Assembly (NCBI GenBank): GCA_015039315.1
Contig: WIDE01000101.1
Location: forward strand, 1-64,000
Direction: 5' to 3'
Length of the DNA stretch: 64,000 nt
Source of the DNA: Clavulina sp. PMI_390
Taxonomy: Eukaryota; Basidiomycota; Agaricomycetes; Cantharellales; Hydnaceae
Shown here: piece by piece, positions 1 to 11,365 of the stretch
Layout: each line of letters begins with the position of its first letter
How positions within the stretch are numbered: position 1 is the first letter of the stretch
Position numbers and translations under genes: made by a program
Notes under the pieces: generated by a model
Databases searched by the model: none
Seen by the model: the letters and a program-made list of their open reading frames with translations, nothing else
Told to the model about the DNA's origin: nothing

Positions 1-653
1 ATTCCACCATCACCAGACCCCGCATGTTGCATCTTGGTTTTTGTATCAATCAAGAACGAGTGGGGTTTCACATTATCCCACTACTCGTTACCAGGAGGCA
101 GTCTCAAGACCAGCTAATTACGGAGCAAGGTACTGATACCATCGCCGGTCCATTAGGTCGATACGCTGCGCCGCAGTGGTAGGTGACTCAAAGAGAACAA
201 AAATTTGCAAATGTAGGAGGTATCAAGGCTAGAGCATCAGCCAAGCTGTCTTTCAACGAGAAGCTATTTGGAAACAGCGCCGATATAGAGCACCTAATGT
301 CATAAACATGATAATGTCTCGTGTGAACATCAACCAGCTTCGTAGCGCTACAGCGATTAAATCCGCACACCCTGAGATCACAATGCACCTATGTAGAGCA
401 TAGATGCGGGGGAAACATTATTATTGTGGGTGAGCGGTGATTGCGCTGATGTCTACGAGAGCGGATAATGAACAAACAATAGCAAGGGATCGGAAACATA
501 TCAGGAAAGGAGGGCTGGGCAGTCATGGGCACTGAACGACCCAGAAACGAAGAAAAGTGGTGCCCGCTTAGAAAAAGGAGGGACAGTGAAATCATGGAAT
601 CGGCTGAAAGATGTTGGAACCTCAGAGTTGGCGGAATCCAGAACAATGAGGAT
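1..653. other. 3' flank of APH-like gene copy 1, no intact gene
   Basis: No complete gene is seen. About 300 bases beyond the stop codon of the neighbouring kinase gene (roughly 250-368, minus strand) lies a short stretch that resembles the corresponding flank of copy 2 (about 2090-2195). In one minus-strand frame both encode a similar peptide, LIAVALRSWLMF here and LITIVLESWVMF there. This suggests a degraded coding fragment that was co-duplicated with the kinase gene. The family is not recognised. Confidence 0.35.
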
Positions 654-1886
654 CTACTCAGGTTGGCCGAGTGTGGTGGAGGACAGAACTCCGTTTATGT
701 ACAGTTTCCCATTGATACCGTCCCAATGGTGTACAGGTCGTAGAAGGGTTGTCCAGCGTCGAAGCCAATCCTCGTGTTCAAACCAAGCCCCAGTCATCAG
801 CGGGACGGCAAATCGCCAGAGCCACGGGGTAGGGCCTTTGATCTCTGTGGGGTATAGCATCCCAATATACTCGAACCATTCGGGATAGAACCCTGCGCAG
901 TCGTAGTCAAGGAGCCAGACAACACCGTTTTTGTCAAGTAAGATATTATTCATGCTCAGGTCTCCATGGCAGAATACAAACTTGGCTGAGGTGTCAACAG
1001 GGAATCTAGTTCGATCTGAAGAGACTTCCTGAATGACGTCAGGCGTGGTGATGGCTTCTCCGAGCACAAAGTCGGCGAAGCTTGTCTTATCTTCGAATGG
1101 ACAGTCCATATCATCACCCCTTGGGAAGAACACGTGGAGACATGGGTATGGTTCTGGGGGGCCTCCTGTGACACTCGAAGGCCGTGCCAGAGGACCCGGA
1201 ATAGAGCTACGGGGGTCGTTGAGACTGTGTAGCTGTCGAACGTAGTCCCTAATGGTCCACAGGACGCGAAGTTTATGCCAAAGTGAGAGGGATGGCCAAG
1301 CATCCCTTAAAGGGAGGCTGTCTGGGATATACTCCATCAGCAACATCGCATCAGACTTGTAGTGAGACGTAGTCACTAGCCCTCGATAGCGAGGACAAGG
1401 GATGGAAGTTTGAGAGTTGACAACAATCAGCGTTTCAGCTTCAGGACAGTGAGCACAATCCCCACGACCCCGAAAAATACACTTGGCAATTGTGTCGTCA
1501 GTGACGCGCCATCCATGTAGCCCATTCGCCGAGAGATTATCAGGGCCCGGATCGTCGTCTGTGAGCCGCAAGATCTCCTCCGCTGACAATACTCCTAGGG
1601 AAGACTAGAACCATAAGAGGTTAGCTCAAGCTTGGAAGACGAGACGCGCTTGTAACTTACACTCTCATTAGGTCGCGCATTGAGTTTCAAAAGATTATAT
1701 TTTCGCCAAGAAATGGCTCCAAGGGCATCTAAAAGTATGCCAAGGCACCAGTAGGACATTTTCTGTGCACTTCTCAGCGTCCGCCACCTTGTGATATGAC
1801 TGTGGATAAACTACAATGAAATCCTCGAAAACCAGACCGACTGACCTCCAACTTTGAAGATAGCGCCTCTGAGAGTGGTAGACCAT
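654..1886 (-). CDS. APH-like (aminoglycoside phosphotransferase fold) kinase, copy 1
   Basis: Three exons, complement(join(654..1604,1661..1799,1846..1886)), 376 aa. The last exon carries the kinase-like catalytic motif FCHGDLSMNNILLDKNG (HGD-x4-N, catalytic Asp) followed by the metal-binding LLDYD segment, as in the fungal APH/choline-kinase-like superfamily (Pfam APH). The real substrate of these fungal proteins is unknown; drug resistance should not be inferred. The N-terminal 60 residues (RRYLQSW..., then a Trp-rich helix) come from two small exons whose lengths and phases match the tandem paralogue 1.78 kb upstream exactly (139-nt exon 2, 951-nt exon 3). That match is what fixes the model. 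The start is the ATG at 1886; the longer reading frame upstream lacks an ATG. Confidence in the fold is high, in the precise start moderate. Confidence 0.82.
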
Positions 1887-2430
1887 GTGCCAAAAATGAG
1901 GGCTGAGGACGCTTGACACCGATGAGAACAAGTTGAGCAGACGTCACATGTCACGACATGCTTTTGGTAAATCCCAGCCTTAACGATCTCGACTGCCCTC
2001 TTTCTTGCTCAATACCTCATCACGGGGTTGAAAAATTTAACCCAAGGCCGTCTTTTGATGCGAGTTGATCCGAAAGCGGCGTAAACTACCTCATGTCGTG
2101 GAGCTTGACAGCATCCATGATGAACATCACCCAGCTTTCTAACACTATAGTGATAAGGTTTGCCCAATTTTTACCTGCACCGGTGAAGCTGTCATGAACA
2201 GAAACTGCAATAACATTTGAGAGAGCAAACCAGAAACAAATGGCAGCAATGGAGCGGGAATAGCATAGCACAGGAGATTTGCTCAGTTGACGAGCACTAA
2301 GCCATCTTACATCGAAGAGATGTAGGACAATTCGTTGAAGTGGGGGTAGTGGAAACTATAAATCACTGCAGTTTGTTGAAATGGGAGAGTTGGCAAGAAA
2401 TGGGAGCGATTTCAAGTGGAAATGGTTCGC
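1887..2430. other. Spacer between APH-like copies with degraded fragment
   Basis: This is the promoter side of copy 1 and the 3' flank of copy 2. It holds the better-preserved version (about 2086-2271, minus strand) of the small hydrophobic peptide also found degraded in the flank of copy 1. It has no splice-supported gene model and no recognised family; it probably came along with the tandem duplication. Confidence 0.3.
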
Positions 2431-3676
2431 TCAGCTTTGCGGACCGTCGCTCTCGGATGATAGGACACCGTTGATATATAAATTGCCTGTGATTCCATCC
2501 CAATGGTGCTTTGGTTGGAGAAGTGTTGTCCAGCGTCGTAGCCAATCCTCGTGCTCGAACCAAGCGCCAGTCATGAGCGGGACAGCGGTTCGCCAGAGCC
2601 AGGGAGTAGGCCCCTTGATTTCAGCAGGGTACAGCATCCCAATATACTCAAACCATGGAGGGTAAAAACCAGAGTGGTCATAATCAATGAGCCAGATAAC
2701 ACCATTTTTGTCGAGCAATATATTGGTCATGCTTAGGTCTCCATGGCAGAAGACAAATTTGGCAGACATGTCGACTGGGAATCGAGACCGGTCCGGGGAA
2801 ACTTCTTGGATTGCGTCCGGTGTGGCAAGAGCTTCTCCAAGGACGAACTCTGTGAAACTTGCTTTATCTTCAAAGGGACATTCCATATCCAATCCTGAGG
2901 GGAAAAACACATGGCGACATGGATACGGTTCTATTGAACCACCTGTAAGACCTGCAGGCCGTGCCAAGGGTCCGGGAACGGAGCAACGAGGATCTTGGAA
3001 ATTATGAAGCTGTCGCACATAATCTCGAACAGTCCACACAACTCGAAGTTTGTGCCAGATTGAAAGGGAAGGCCAGGCATCTTTGAGCGTGAGCGTGTCC
3101 GGGATGTATTCCATCAGTAGCATTGCCTTGGTCAAGATGTAGGACGTGGGGACTAATCCACGATATTGAGGGCAAGGTATAGATGTATGGGAATTGACGA
3201 CAATTAGAGCTTCGGCCTCCGGCGCGTGATCATAATCCCCATGACCGTCAAAAATACATTTGGCAATGGTATCATCAGTGATTCGCCAGCCGTTCAGGCC
3301 CTGAGCTTTGAGGTCGTCTGGACCGGGATCGTTGTTTGTACGGCGCGCTAGTTCTTCTTTAGAAAGCTCTCTTAGTGATTTCTAAAGATGATGAGGTGTT
3401 AAAATAGTGGCGAAGGAGGAGATCCGCTTAGTAGCTCACACTTTCACGAGGCCGAGAGACCAGCTGGATACTGTTGTATTTTCGCCACACGATTTCCCCA
3501 AAAGAGTCTAGCAAGAGACCGAGAGACCAATAGCAAAACTTCTGGGCGCCTCTCAACAGACGCCATCTAATTGTATCACTGGATTTAGCAAGATTGTCGT
3601 CTAACATACTCAACGTAGCCTACCTCCAGCTTTGAAGGTACCGTTTATGGGCATGGTAGGGCATATCATCTTCCAT
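2431..3676 (-). CDS. APH-like kinase, copy 2 (tandem paralogue)
   Basis: Three exons, complement(join(2431..3381,3440..3578,3624..3676)), 380 aa. Exons 2 and 3 are the same length as in copy 1 (139 and 951 nt) and in the same phases. The catalytic FCHGDLSMTNILLDKNG and LIDYDHSGF motifs are intact, so nothing indicates a pseudogene. Exon 1 begins MEDDMPYHAH and rejoins copy 1 at KRYLQSWR. Phosphotransferase activity on an unknown small molecule or protein is inferred from the fold only. Both copies lie head-to-tail on the minus strand with about 545 bp between them, so each probably has its own promoter. Confidence 0.82.
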
Positions 3677-4165
3677 TTCGTTCAATAATGCTTGGAGTGA
3701 AGTGTAACAGAGGCCTGGTGCGGTTGAAGAAGGGTATGGAAAGGGTTGCTCAGCATGAAGCGCGCTCTAAATACTTGTGGCGCGACTGTCACAAGTGACA
3801 CGTGACCTTGCTCCCCGTCTGACTTGCGTGCTCCATATACACTAATCCTTGAGGGCCAGGAAGATGTCAAAGGCACTAAAAGGCCAGCTGAGACCTCTAA
3901 CCGCGGAGAAAATTATGGCTCTACTCCTTGACAGAAGACGTGAGCAATCATCAAACTATGGGCATCGGCGAGACGTGGAAATTTACGTTCATGCGAACTA
4001 GGGAAATCCCTATTCGTTGTGAGAACCCCCCTTGACTTGCAACTTCGACACTCTGCCAAGCTGTTTAGACGGTTCTATTACTGGAGTTTTCATGGACTCG
4101 TGCAAGGCACATGCATCATTTGGGAGACAATACATAGTATCAAGTAAAGAAATCACGCCTAGGTA
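3677..4165. other. Intergenic spacer
   Basis: It lies between the 5' end of APH-like copy 2 and the 3' end of the DUF7770-like gene. No coding signal, RNA gene or repeat was recognised. Confidence 0.5.
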
Positions 4166-4873
4166 CTACTGTGTATCAGCAGACTTTGAACCGAGCTTTA
4201 CTCCCGCCAGCCGACCACGTGAGTACACGTCTTTCTCATACCACCAAAACTCTCCAACAGCATTTGGGATACCATACTGTGCAGCCCTTAGCCTAGCCTC
4301 GATTTGGTTTATCTTATACAAAGCATCATTCGAAAGGTAGTTGCGAGCGACGGCTTTGCACCAGGAAAGGCACCCGCTCCCTTCATCATTGTATAAGAAC
4401 CGATGGTAACCGTTTTGATATAGAGAAGTGAGGAATGAGTGCACGTTCGGCAGGCTAGAAGGGGCTGGAGACCCGAACCAGTCTTTGCAGCGATCAGTGA
4501 GCTGCCATGGCACAAATCTGACCCTATATTGATCGCGAATTACCATCTGGGGCAAGTTACTAGCCAGGGAAGCAACTTGTACTCACTGCACGATGGCACA
4601 ATCAGACCGGCCGCCTTCGACCCTCATAGTATCAAGCACGACTCCTCGTGACGTACCGCCTTGCTTCACGGCCAATATGATGCGCCAGTGGATGAGGATA
4701 CGACCCTTGTACATGATAGGTTGTTTGTTGCCATTGCGCGACTCTAGAGCTTCAACATTGATGCCCAGGATCGGAAGACTTAGCACATCAGGCCGCGTTA
4801 CCGAATCATCGACGAAAAAGGGCCAGTCACTAGCGTATGTATCAAAGTTTTTCGTGTATGACTTGACAAACAT
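4166..4873 (-). CDS. DUF7770-like fungal protein
   Basis: Two exons, complement(join(4166..4523,4587..4873)), 214 aa. The intron (63 nt) has a strong GTGAGT donor, a TAGTAAC branch-like site and an ATATAG acceptor; a nearer acceptor would give an implausible 27-nt intron. The protein has an HWRIIL segment, then QLTDRC, a GSGCLSWC motif and a C-terminal FWWYEKDVY segment. This order (HWR..., LTD, gGSGCr-W-C, final FW-Y) resembles the fungus-specific DUF7770 family as I remember it. Function is unknown. There is no signal peptide and no membrane segment. The family call is from motif memory only; the gene structure is better supported. Confidence 0.5.
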
Positions 4874-7260
4874 AATATGAACACAGATGATGGATATGCA
4901 TATTCATGGACCCACCCAAAGTTTATCCAAAGGCTGAAACCTGAACCCAATGCCAGATTGAGACATATTTATTACTGCGCTGATATTCGTAGGTTAGAAG
5001 AGTGATGGCTGCTGCGTGCGGGATTGATGAGAAAACCTGGATAGCAAGAACACCTACCAGATCTTATATGTGGAGGCTGGAGAATGAAGCGCTCAACGAT
5101 AAATCCGCAATAAAGGCCTTCGTTTCTTCACGGTGACCAAGCAAGCTCTTATTGCCGCAGGGTGCGCTTGCAGCGCGCTTGGTTGGGGGACAGGTTCCAG
5201 CAATACTACCACCCATGATACATAAAGGGGGGAGGGGGTGGTTGAACTAATGAGAGCCATAGAATGCATCAAATTAATTATTTTGACTGTCTTGAGCCCT
5301 GTTCGCGCATCTGAGATTTACCTGGCTCTGGAAACTCCTTATCAAAGTTGGGGCCGAAAGGAGGCGGACTCGGAGCCAACAATAGGTCCGAGGACACTGG
5401 TGATGTGGAGATATAAATATATCACTCCCTGCAATGTAACTTTGCTCGTGACCTCGCGGAGTATCGTAAAGTCGAAGGGCTTGCGTTAGCAAAGTTCAGG
5501 ATAAGACCTCAGACGGAAATTTTGACGCTGGAGTCATTTCCTCTCGGTACCACACAATTAAGCCTTTTTGACAAGCGAGCAGGGGCATTGCACACAAAGG
5601 CCATGTGATCGCTCGAAGAGTTCCGCAGGGCAACACCACAGCGGCTGACGAGTAGCGCAACAGACGCGCGATTGACCCGACATTGAGAACTGAATTATGT
5701 GTAGCTCCTCAACCAACTCAGCGTTACAACAATGATGTGGACCCTTAGCGTCAAAGTGGTGATCAAACGGATCCATCGCTAGGGTTTAGTCAAGCGCGCT
5801 TTGCGCGATTGACGCCAACGGCGCATACATGCTCCAAATAGAACACGGATTAGATCAGGTTTCCCAAGCCATTTAGGAGATATTCTTAATATGTTTAGCC
5901 CAGGGACACTCATTGACAGAGCCGGAAATATCGTGCCAGCATCTCCAAATACATGGTCATCATCATGAGGGATGCTGATCCCGAAATGCTCACCCTGATT
6001 GTTGGATGGAAGAGACTCTTTTGCAGCCCAGTGTCTGCGGTGTCAATAAATTATGTTCTTGAGGATGCTGCATATTGCTTCTGATGGGATTTGAAGCGAT
6101 GTTGATTCCTGAGGAAGAAAATGATCCATGAGCCCTCAATGTGATCGAGAGAATCGGAAGCTACATAAAGTTCATCCTTACGTCGACTTATCTCATATCG
6201 GCTGAAAACTGCCTAAAACTGAAGATTCAATGCCTGACCCGAAGACCACGGAGGAGCTGTCGTCGAAGCAACTTTTGTTACGCTCTGTCTTGATGTGTTT
6301 GTTTTCACCACTTTGTTCACCCACTCCGCCGCTGCATGCCCTTCACTGAGCAATACTCGACATGTTCTAACTACTCTATATGTGTGAATAAACTCATTTT
6401 TGTTCATTTGTATAACACACCATCGAGTTGTGCCTTGATCCCCATTTGCGTCCGAAGACACCCGTTTTCTCTTGCCAATGTCTCACCTAAGTTTTCATCG
6501 CAGGTCATGCAACGAATAATAGTAAAAGCGCTATGTGGTGTTGGACAAGCGAAGCCGAACCCTCTTTGCATTTCAAGCCACCTGCAGCCCCTGTACAGTG
6601 TTAGATACAGCACCCTGACGCACCGGAGGGATATGGTGGTTCTCCGATTACCAATTCCAGGCTCGAATGACTATTAGAACCCCAGCGTTCGGCAAAATTT
6701 GGTCCCGTCTTAACACAAATGTATTAGCATCCGCCAAGCCTCTCGAACTCTAACTTCGCGACTTCCATCGAGCCAAGAAGAGGGACTAATGTAACGTCCC
6801 CTCTGGGGCTTCGACTTCGATTATTCCCAACCACAGCCGGACCAAAACCCTTCTGGTTATCACCTCTGTTGGAATGAACGATAGAATATCGTCCACTGAC
6901 TCATTCTATATTGTGCCGTGCACCTATCATCTTATGAAGCGTCGCTCATCCTAATACAAATCCTTAGTCGGCCTTGTTCTCCTCGTCTTGAACGCGTTAT
7001 CCGTTAGGTGCACAATGATCTTCTACGAAATTCAGGAGATCAGCTGGTAGCTAACCACACACATACACAACGTCCATTCGTCTCATAAGGGGCTTCAGGA
7101 ATCATTTCCGCCACATATGTCAACCTTCTAAGGCTTCGCCTAAGCAAAGCGCTCCTTTAACCACTGTTTCTGTCCATTCGTTTTGAACAGTCAGCTTGTG
7201 TCTTTCCTCCTTAATCCTTAGGCTCAGAAAGAAAGGAGTTCTCGAAGATTAAGCTGTGGC
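4874..7260. other. Intergenic, no gene recognised
   Basis: About 2.4 kb upstream of the subtilase gene. Scattered ORFs are short, mutually overlapping and show no family motif. A G-rich run (about 5225-5240, G6-A-G5) is present. Its proximal part presumably holds the subtilase promoter. Confidence 0.5.
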
Positions 7261-7267
7261 ATAAATA
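7261..7267 (+). promoter_or_regulatory. TATA-like box of subtilase gene
   Basis: ATAAATA lies about 96-102 bases before the ATG at 7363, within a pyrimidine-rich leader, the usual layout of a strongly expressed secreted fungal protease. It is a positional inference without transcript data. Confidence 0.45.
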
Positions 7268-7362
7268 CCTGGGGGTTTATCCTTTCAACTCCTCACTGAA
7301 CTTTCGTACTCAGCTCACATAAACTTGCTCTACACTGATCCAAGTGACTGCTCGACGTCAAC

Positions 7363-9093
7363 ATGAAATTCACCAAGTCCACTTCGCTTCTCACCCTCCC
7401 CTTGCTCGGCCAGGCGGTTCTTGGCGCGCATATCGCTATCAAGACACCCCAGGGGGACGTCAAGCCTGACTCCTATGTCGTGTACGTTCATCTCACTCGA
7501 CCCCACCCTTTCCATTGTTCCTGTTCTCAATTCCACATCTAATCATTTGGCGCGTTTGACAGTGTGCTCAAGTCTGGTATCGACAAAGCTGAGCATATCA
7601 GCACCCTTTCCCAAGTTAACGCTTTCAACACTGGTAGTGAGATCACTCACCAGTATGACGCTGGTAAGCATCGACATATTCCTTCCTGGCCAACCTGCTA
7701 ACGAGTCGACGACAATATTTTGCAGTGCTTAATGGATACGCGGCCATTCTCAAAGGCGATGCCCTCACCCATGTCCTGACTTCTTCGGAGGTTGAATACG
7801 TTGAGGCCGATGCCATTGCTCGCATCAACTGGCAGTGAGTTTTCACGTCAATCGAGGCACTGGGGAACCTTAAGTTCTAACTGATGTCGTTTATGACCAT
7901 AGAGGAAGTGAGAAGCTCAAACCGTACCCCGCGGAAGAGACGGATGCCAAGCAAGACGATCATCAGGTGGAGACTCGTGCCTCAGGTGGCGCCGGAAGTA
8001 AGTTGTCCTTGATAATTGTGACGAGGACTCATCGAGACTGACATGCTTTTCATAGCTATCATCTATGGAATCGGTAAGTCTCTCGTATGAATTGCCTTGT
8101 AGCCATGCCTCTTAGTAGCATTTCCTCAGACACGGGTATCTATACTGCCCACAGCTGTTTCGGTGGCCGTGCCTCGTGGGGCGCTACTTTTGGCGGCTAC
8201 GCGAATGCTGATGGTAATGGGTCAGTAGCGTTCACCTTTCTGTACCACACTATCCGCTGATATATCGAGCTTTTCCAGGCACGGCACCCACACGGCTGGT
8301 ACCGCCGTTGGCACCTCCTTCGGTATTGCCACTCAAGCGCACATAGTTGCTGTTAAGGTGCTCTCTGACTCTGGCTCTGGAGCCTATTCCGACGTTATCG
8401 CCGGTGTCAACTGGGCATATAGCCAGTTCCAGAGCAACCATGTGCCGAGCATTGCCACGATGAGTCTGGGCGGACCCCAAAGCAGCGCTCTTGACAGCGC
8501 GGTGAACGCTGTAAGTCGCATACAATCATACGCGCTTTTCGGAAGTCTCAAGCTGGATATCACCTTTGTAGGCCATCAATGGTGGTCTTCACTTCACTAT
8601 CGCTGCTGGCAAGCCTAATTCCCTATCTCAACTTCTGCATCACTCCCTCATCTCGACTCCAATAATTCAGGAAACAGCAACGTCAACGCTGCTACCACGT
8701 CGCCTGCTGATGTCGCCGCCGCCAACACGATCGGTGCAGTCGACAACAACAAAGTTAAGGCTTCTTTCAGCAACTGGGGCGCTATCCTCGATGTGTAAGC
8801 TTCCTCTTCCTTCTCAACCACAATTTCTTCTGATTCTTCCTGCATTCTCATAATGCAGCTGGGCTCCAGGTGTGAACATCCTCTCAGCTTGGATCGGCAA
8901 CCCTTCCGCCACGAACATTCTCTCCGGCACTTCTATGGCCACTCCTTACGTCGCCGGTATCCTCGCTGTGGCTTTGGGTGAATACGGCCAAGTTAGTCCC
9001 GCGACCCTCACCAACAACCTCAAGAGCCATGCTCAAGCTGTGGTCACCGGCCAGCCATCGGGCACCACCAACCTATTTGCCACCTTGTGGTAG
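7363..9093 (+). CDS. Secreted proteinase K-like subtilisin (S8A) with I9 propeptide
   Basis: Ten exons, join(7363..7481,7563..7663,7726..7834,7903..7997,8056..8073,8130..8220,8279..8510,8572..8608,8671..8794,8859..9093), 386 aa. A signal peptide (residues 1 to about 20, KFTKSTSLLTLPLLGQAVLG) precedes an inhibitor I9-type propeptide, whose core SYVVVLK continues across the first splice. The mature domain has the full catalytic machinery: Asp148 in DTGIYTAH, His179 in GHGTHTAGT, oxyanion Asn269 in AAGNSN and Ser334 in SGTSMATP. It should be an extracellular serine endopeptidase for protein scavenging. The intron at 8609-8670 has a GC donor (CTG|GCAAGC); splicing there joins AAG to NSN, restoring the oxyanion-hole motif. 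Another exon is only 18 nt (8056-8073). The stop follows a Trp (NLFATLW), slightly unusual but in frame. Confidence 0.93.
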
Positions 9094-9378
9094 GCTATGA
9101 CTCCCGCCAAGGGTGAGTATTTGCTTCATATCCTTATCCTCCGACTCCAGAACAAATATTGACTGCTCGTGTGACTAGGCCTAATCTCCCGGATCTCCGA
9201 TGTGCTGCAACGATATCTCTCTGACTGCTATAACAATATACCCCAAACATCATACAAGCGCTCCCGTCTTGCCTCTGTGACCCTGTTTTGACTGCCATGT
9301 AAAATACCACAAAATTATACATACTGACTCAATATGGACTCGTGAGAACTTTGACTGCCCTCGATCGCCCCCATTCCA

Positions 9379-11042
9379 ATGTCTGCTTCCTCAGCTGTTT
9401 TCACATCCGATTGCGTTTTTCTTCCTGGAAATGAGGATCCAGTCCCAGCTACAATCGTGATAGATGTCGCTAAAGGCACCATCATCTCGGTGCATCAAGG
9501 AAGAGGTGTCCCCGAGAATTACTCCGATATCCCGAAGGAACGGTGGCACGACTTTGGCGATAAGTGGATATTGCCCGGTCTCGTTGAGTGAGTCCTGCTT
9601 TGATGGCTTCTGGCCATATGGGGCTCTTTCATTGCGCATATACTGACCTCTCTATACGTTAGCTCGCATGTGCATCTGAACGAACCAGGCCGCACACACT
9701 GGGAAGGTTTCCGCACTGGAACGCGTGCAGCTGCTTCTGGAGGGGTCACTGCGGTGGTGGATATGCCCCTGAACTCGATCCCTCCTACGACCACGGTGGA
9801 AAATCTCGAAATCAAACGCGACGCTGCTAAGAGTACTGAGTGCTTCACCGATGTTGGCTTCTGGGGAGGTGTCATTCCTGGGAACCAGGCGAGTCTGATA
9901 GAGCTTCTCCATCGCTGAATACTGGATCTGATTATCCCATCGATCTAGAACGATTTGAGACCCTTGATTGACTCTGGCGTGAGAGGTTTCAAATGCTTCA
10001 TGATCGAGAGTGGTGTCGATGTGAGTGGAATGCATTTTCGTTCAGTATCTGCGGTTGAAAATGATTACAATGCATGGTGCTTTAGGAGTTTCCTTGCGTC
10101 TTTGAACCCGATCTGGTCACAGCCATTCCAGAGCTCACACCCTCCAGTATGCTCATGTTCCACGCCGAGCTTGATGATGGTGTCGTACATCACGACGCCT
10201 CTTCTGACCCCACATTATACTCGACTTTCCTCTCTAGCCGTCCTCCATCCCTCGAAACAGGCGCTATTGACCTTATAATCTCCCTACACAAGCGCTTCCC
10301 CGGTTTCCGTGGGCACATCGTGCATCTTTCCGCGGCCGACGCGCTCCCCGCCATCCGTGCAGCGCGTGCCGACGGACTTGCCTTGACCGTTGAGACGTGC
10401 TTCCATTACCTCTGTCTGACGGCGTCCTCAATCCCACACGGGCATCCCGAGTTCAAGTGTTGTCCTCCGATCCGCGACGCCACTAATCGTGATAAACTGT
10501 GGGAGGCCCTGCTCGATGGGACCATCGACTGCGTTGTATCAGACCATTCCCCTTGTGTCGCAGAGCTGAAGCGGGTGCAGCCCGAGAGCGACGGCGATTT
10601 CATGTCAGCATGGGGAGGGATCTCCACGCTGGGGCTCGGCCTAAGCTTGCTTTGGACGGAAGGAAGCAAGAGAGGCATCAAACCAGGCGTGCTTATTTCT
10701 TGGTTGACGACAGGAACGGCCAAGATCGCCAGCTTGTCAAATCAGAAGGGTGCAATTCGCGCCGGGATGGATGCCGATTTTGCAATTTTCGATCCCACGG
10801 ATAGCTTCATGGTACGGCTTCCGTGCACTAGTTTCTTGTCATGATTTCTTATGTTCTAATGGATCGAAATGTCATGAATATAGGTAACGAAGGAGTCGCT
10901 CAACTTCAAGAACAAGCTCTCGCCTTACGAGGGACTGAGCTTGAAAGGGCGTGTTCAGCAAACATGGCTGCGCGGTAGCTTGACCTATGATGTGGCGCAA
11001 GCAGGGGCAGAGTTCATAGAGGCTAGAGGGAAGTTGATTTGA
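9379..11042 (+). CDS. DAL1: Allantoinase
   Basis: Five exons, join(9379..9587,9663..9888,9949..10020,10086..10811,10884..11042), 463 aa. This cyclic amidohydrolase opens allantoin to allantoate in purine catabolism. The dinuclear-metal ligands are all visible: His72-x-His74 in DSHVHLNEPGR, the carbamylated Lys160 in GFKCFMIESG, His195 in MLMFHAEL, a His near 249 in GHIVHLSAA, and an Asp near 326 in VSDHSPC. Length fits the family. The second intron (9889-9948) uses a GC donor (CAG|GCGAGT); with it the exons join as GNQ-NDLRPLIDSG in frame, while no GT nearby does so. The ATG at 9379 is 285 bases after the subtilase stop. No other purine-degradation gene is adjacent. The yeast symbol is used by function only. 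Confidence 0.93.
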
Positions 11043-11365
11043 TCCGGTTCTGGGTCTATCTTGGATAGCTGGATTATGTATAGTGCAAATACTAGGATTG
11101 AATAGCATCGTAGAGTTTGAGATGAGCTAGCAGGATCACGGGTATCACACTGCAAGGGGATCCATAGGAGAGGGTAGCCCGAAGTTCTCCGTCGTGGAAA
11201 GATGGATATATCTCCTCAGACTTCCTGATATCGTGATATCCCATTTGGGTGAGGCAATCACAACGCCCATTAAGCATCTGAGTGTTTGCAATCGGCGTAT
11301 TGGAGGGAGAGACGAGGCCATGGCGACTCAACCGACGCGAAGACGGGATAAGGGAAGTAGCAGAA
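11043..11365. other. Convergent intergenic spacer
   Basis: 3' ends of allantoinase (+) and the CCDC97-like gene (-) face each other. No feature was recognised. Confidence 0.5.

Noticed and set aside
4536..4586. Shorter intron (27 nt) for the DUF7770-like gene
   Set aside because: Too short for spliceosomal introns; the 63-nt alternative keeps frame and has a branch site.
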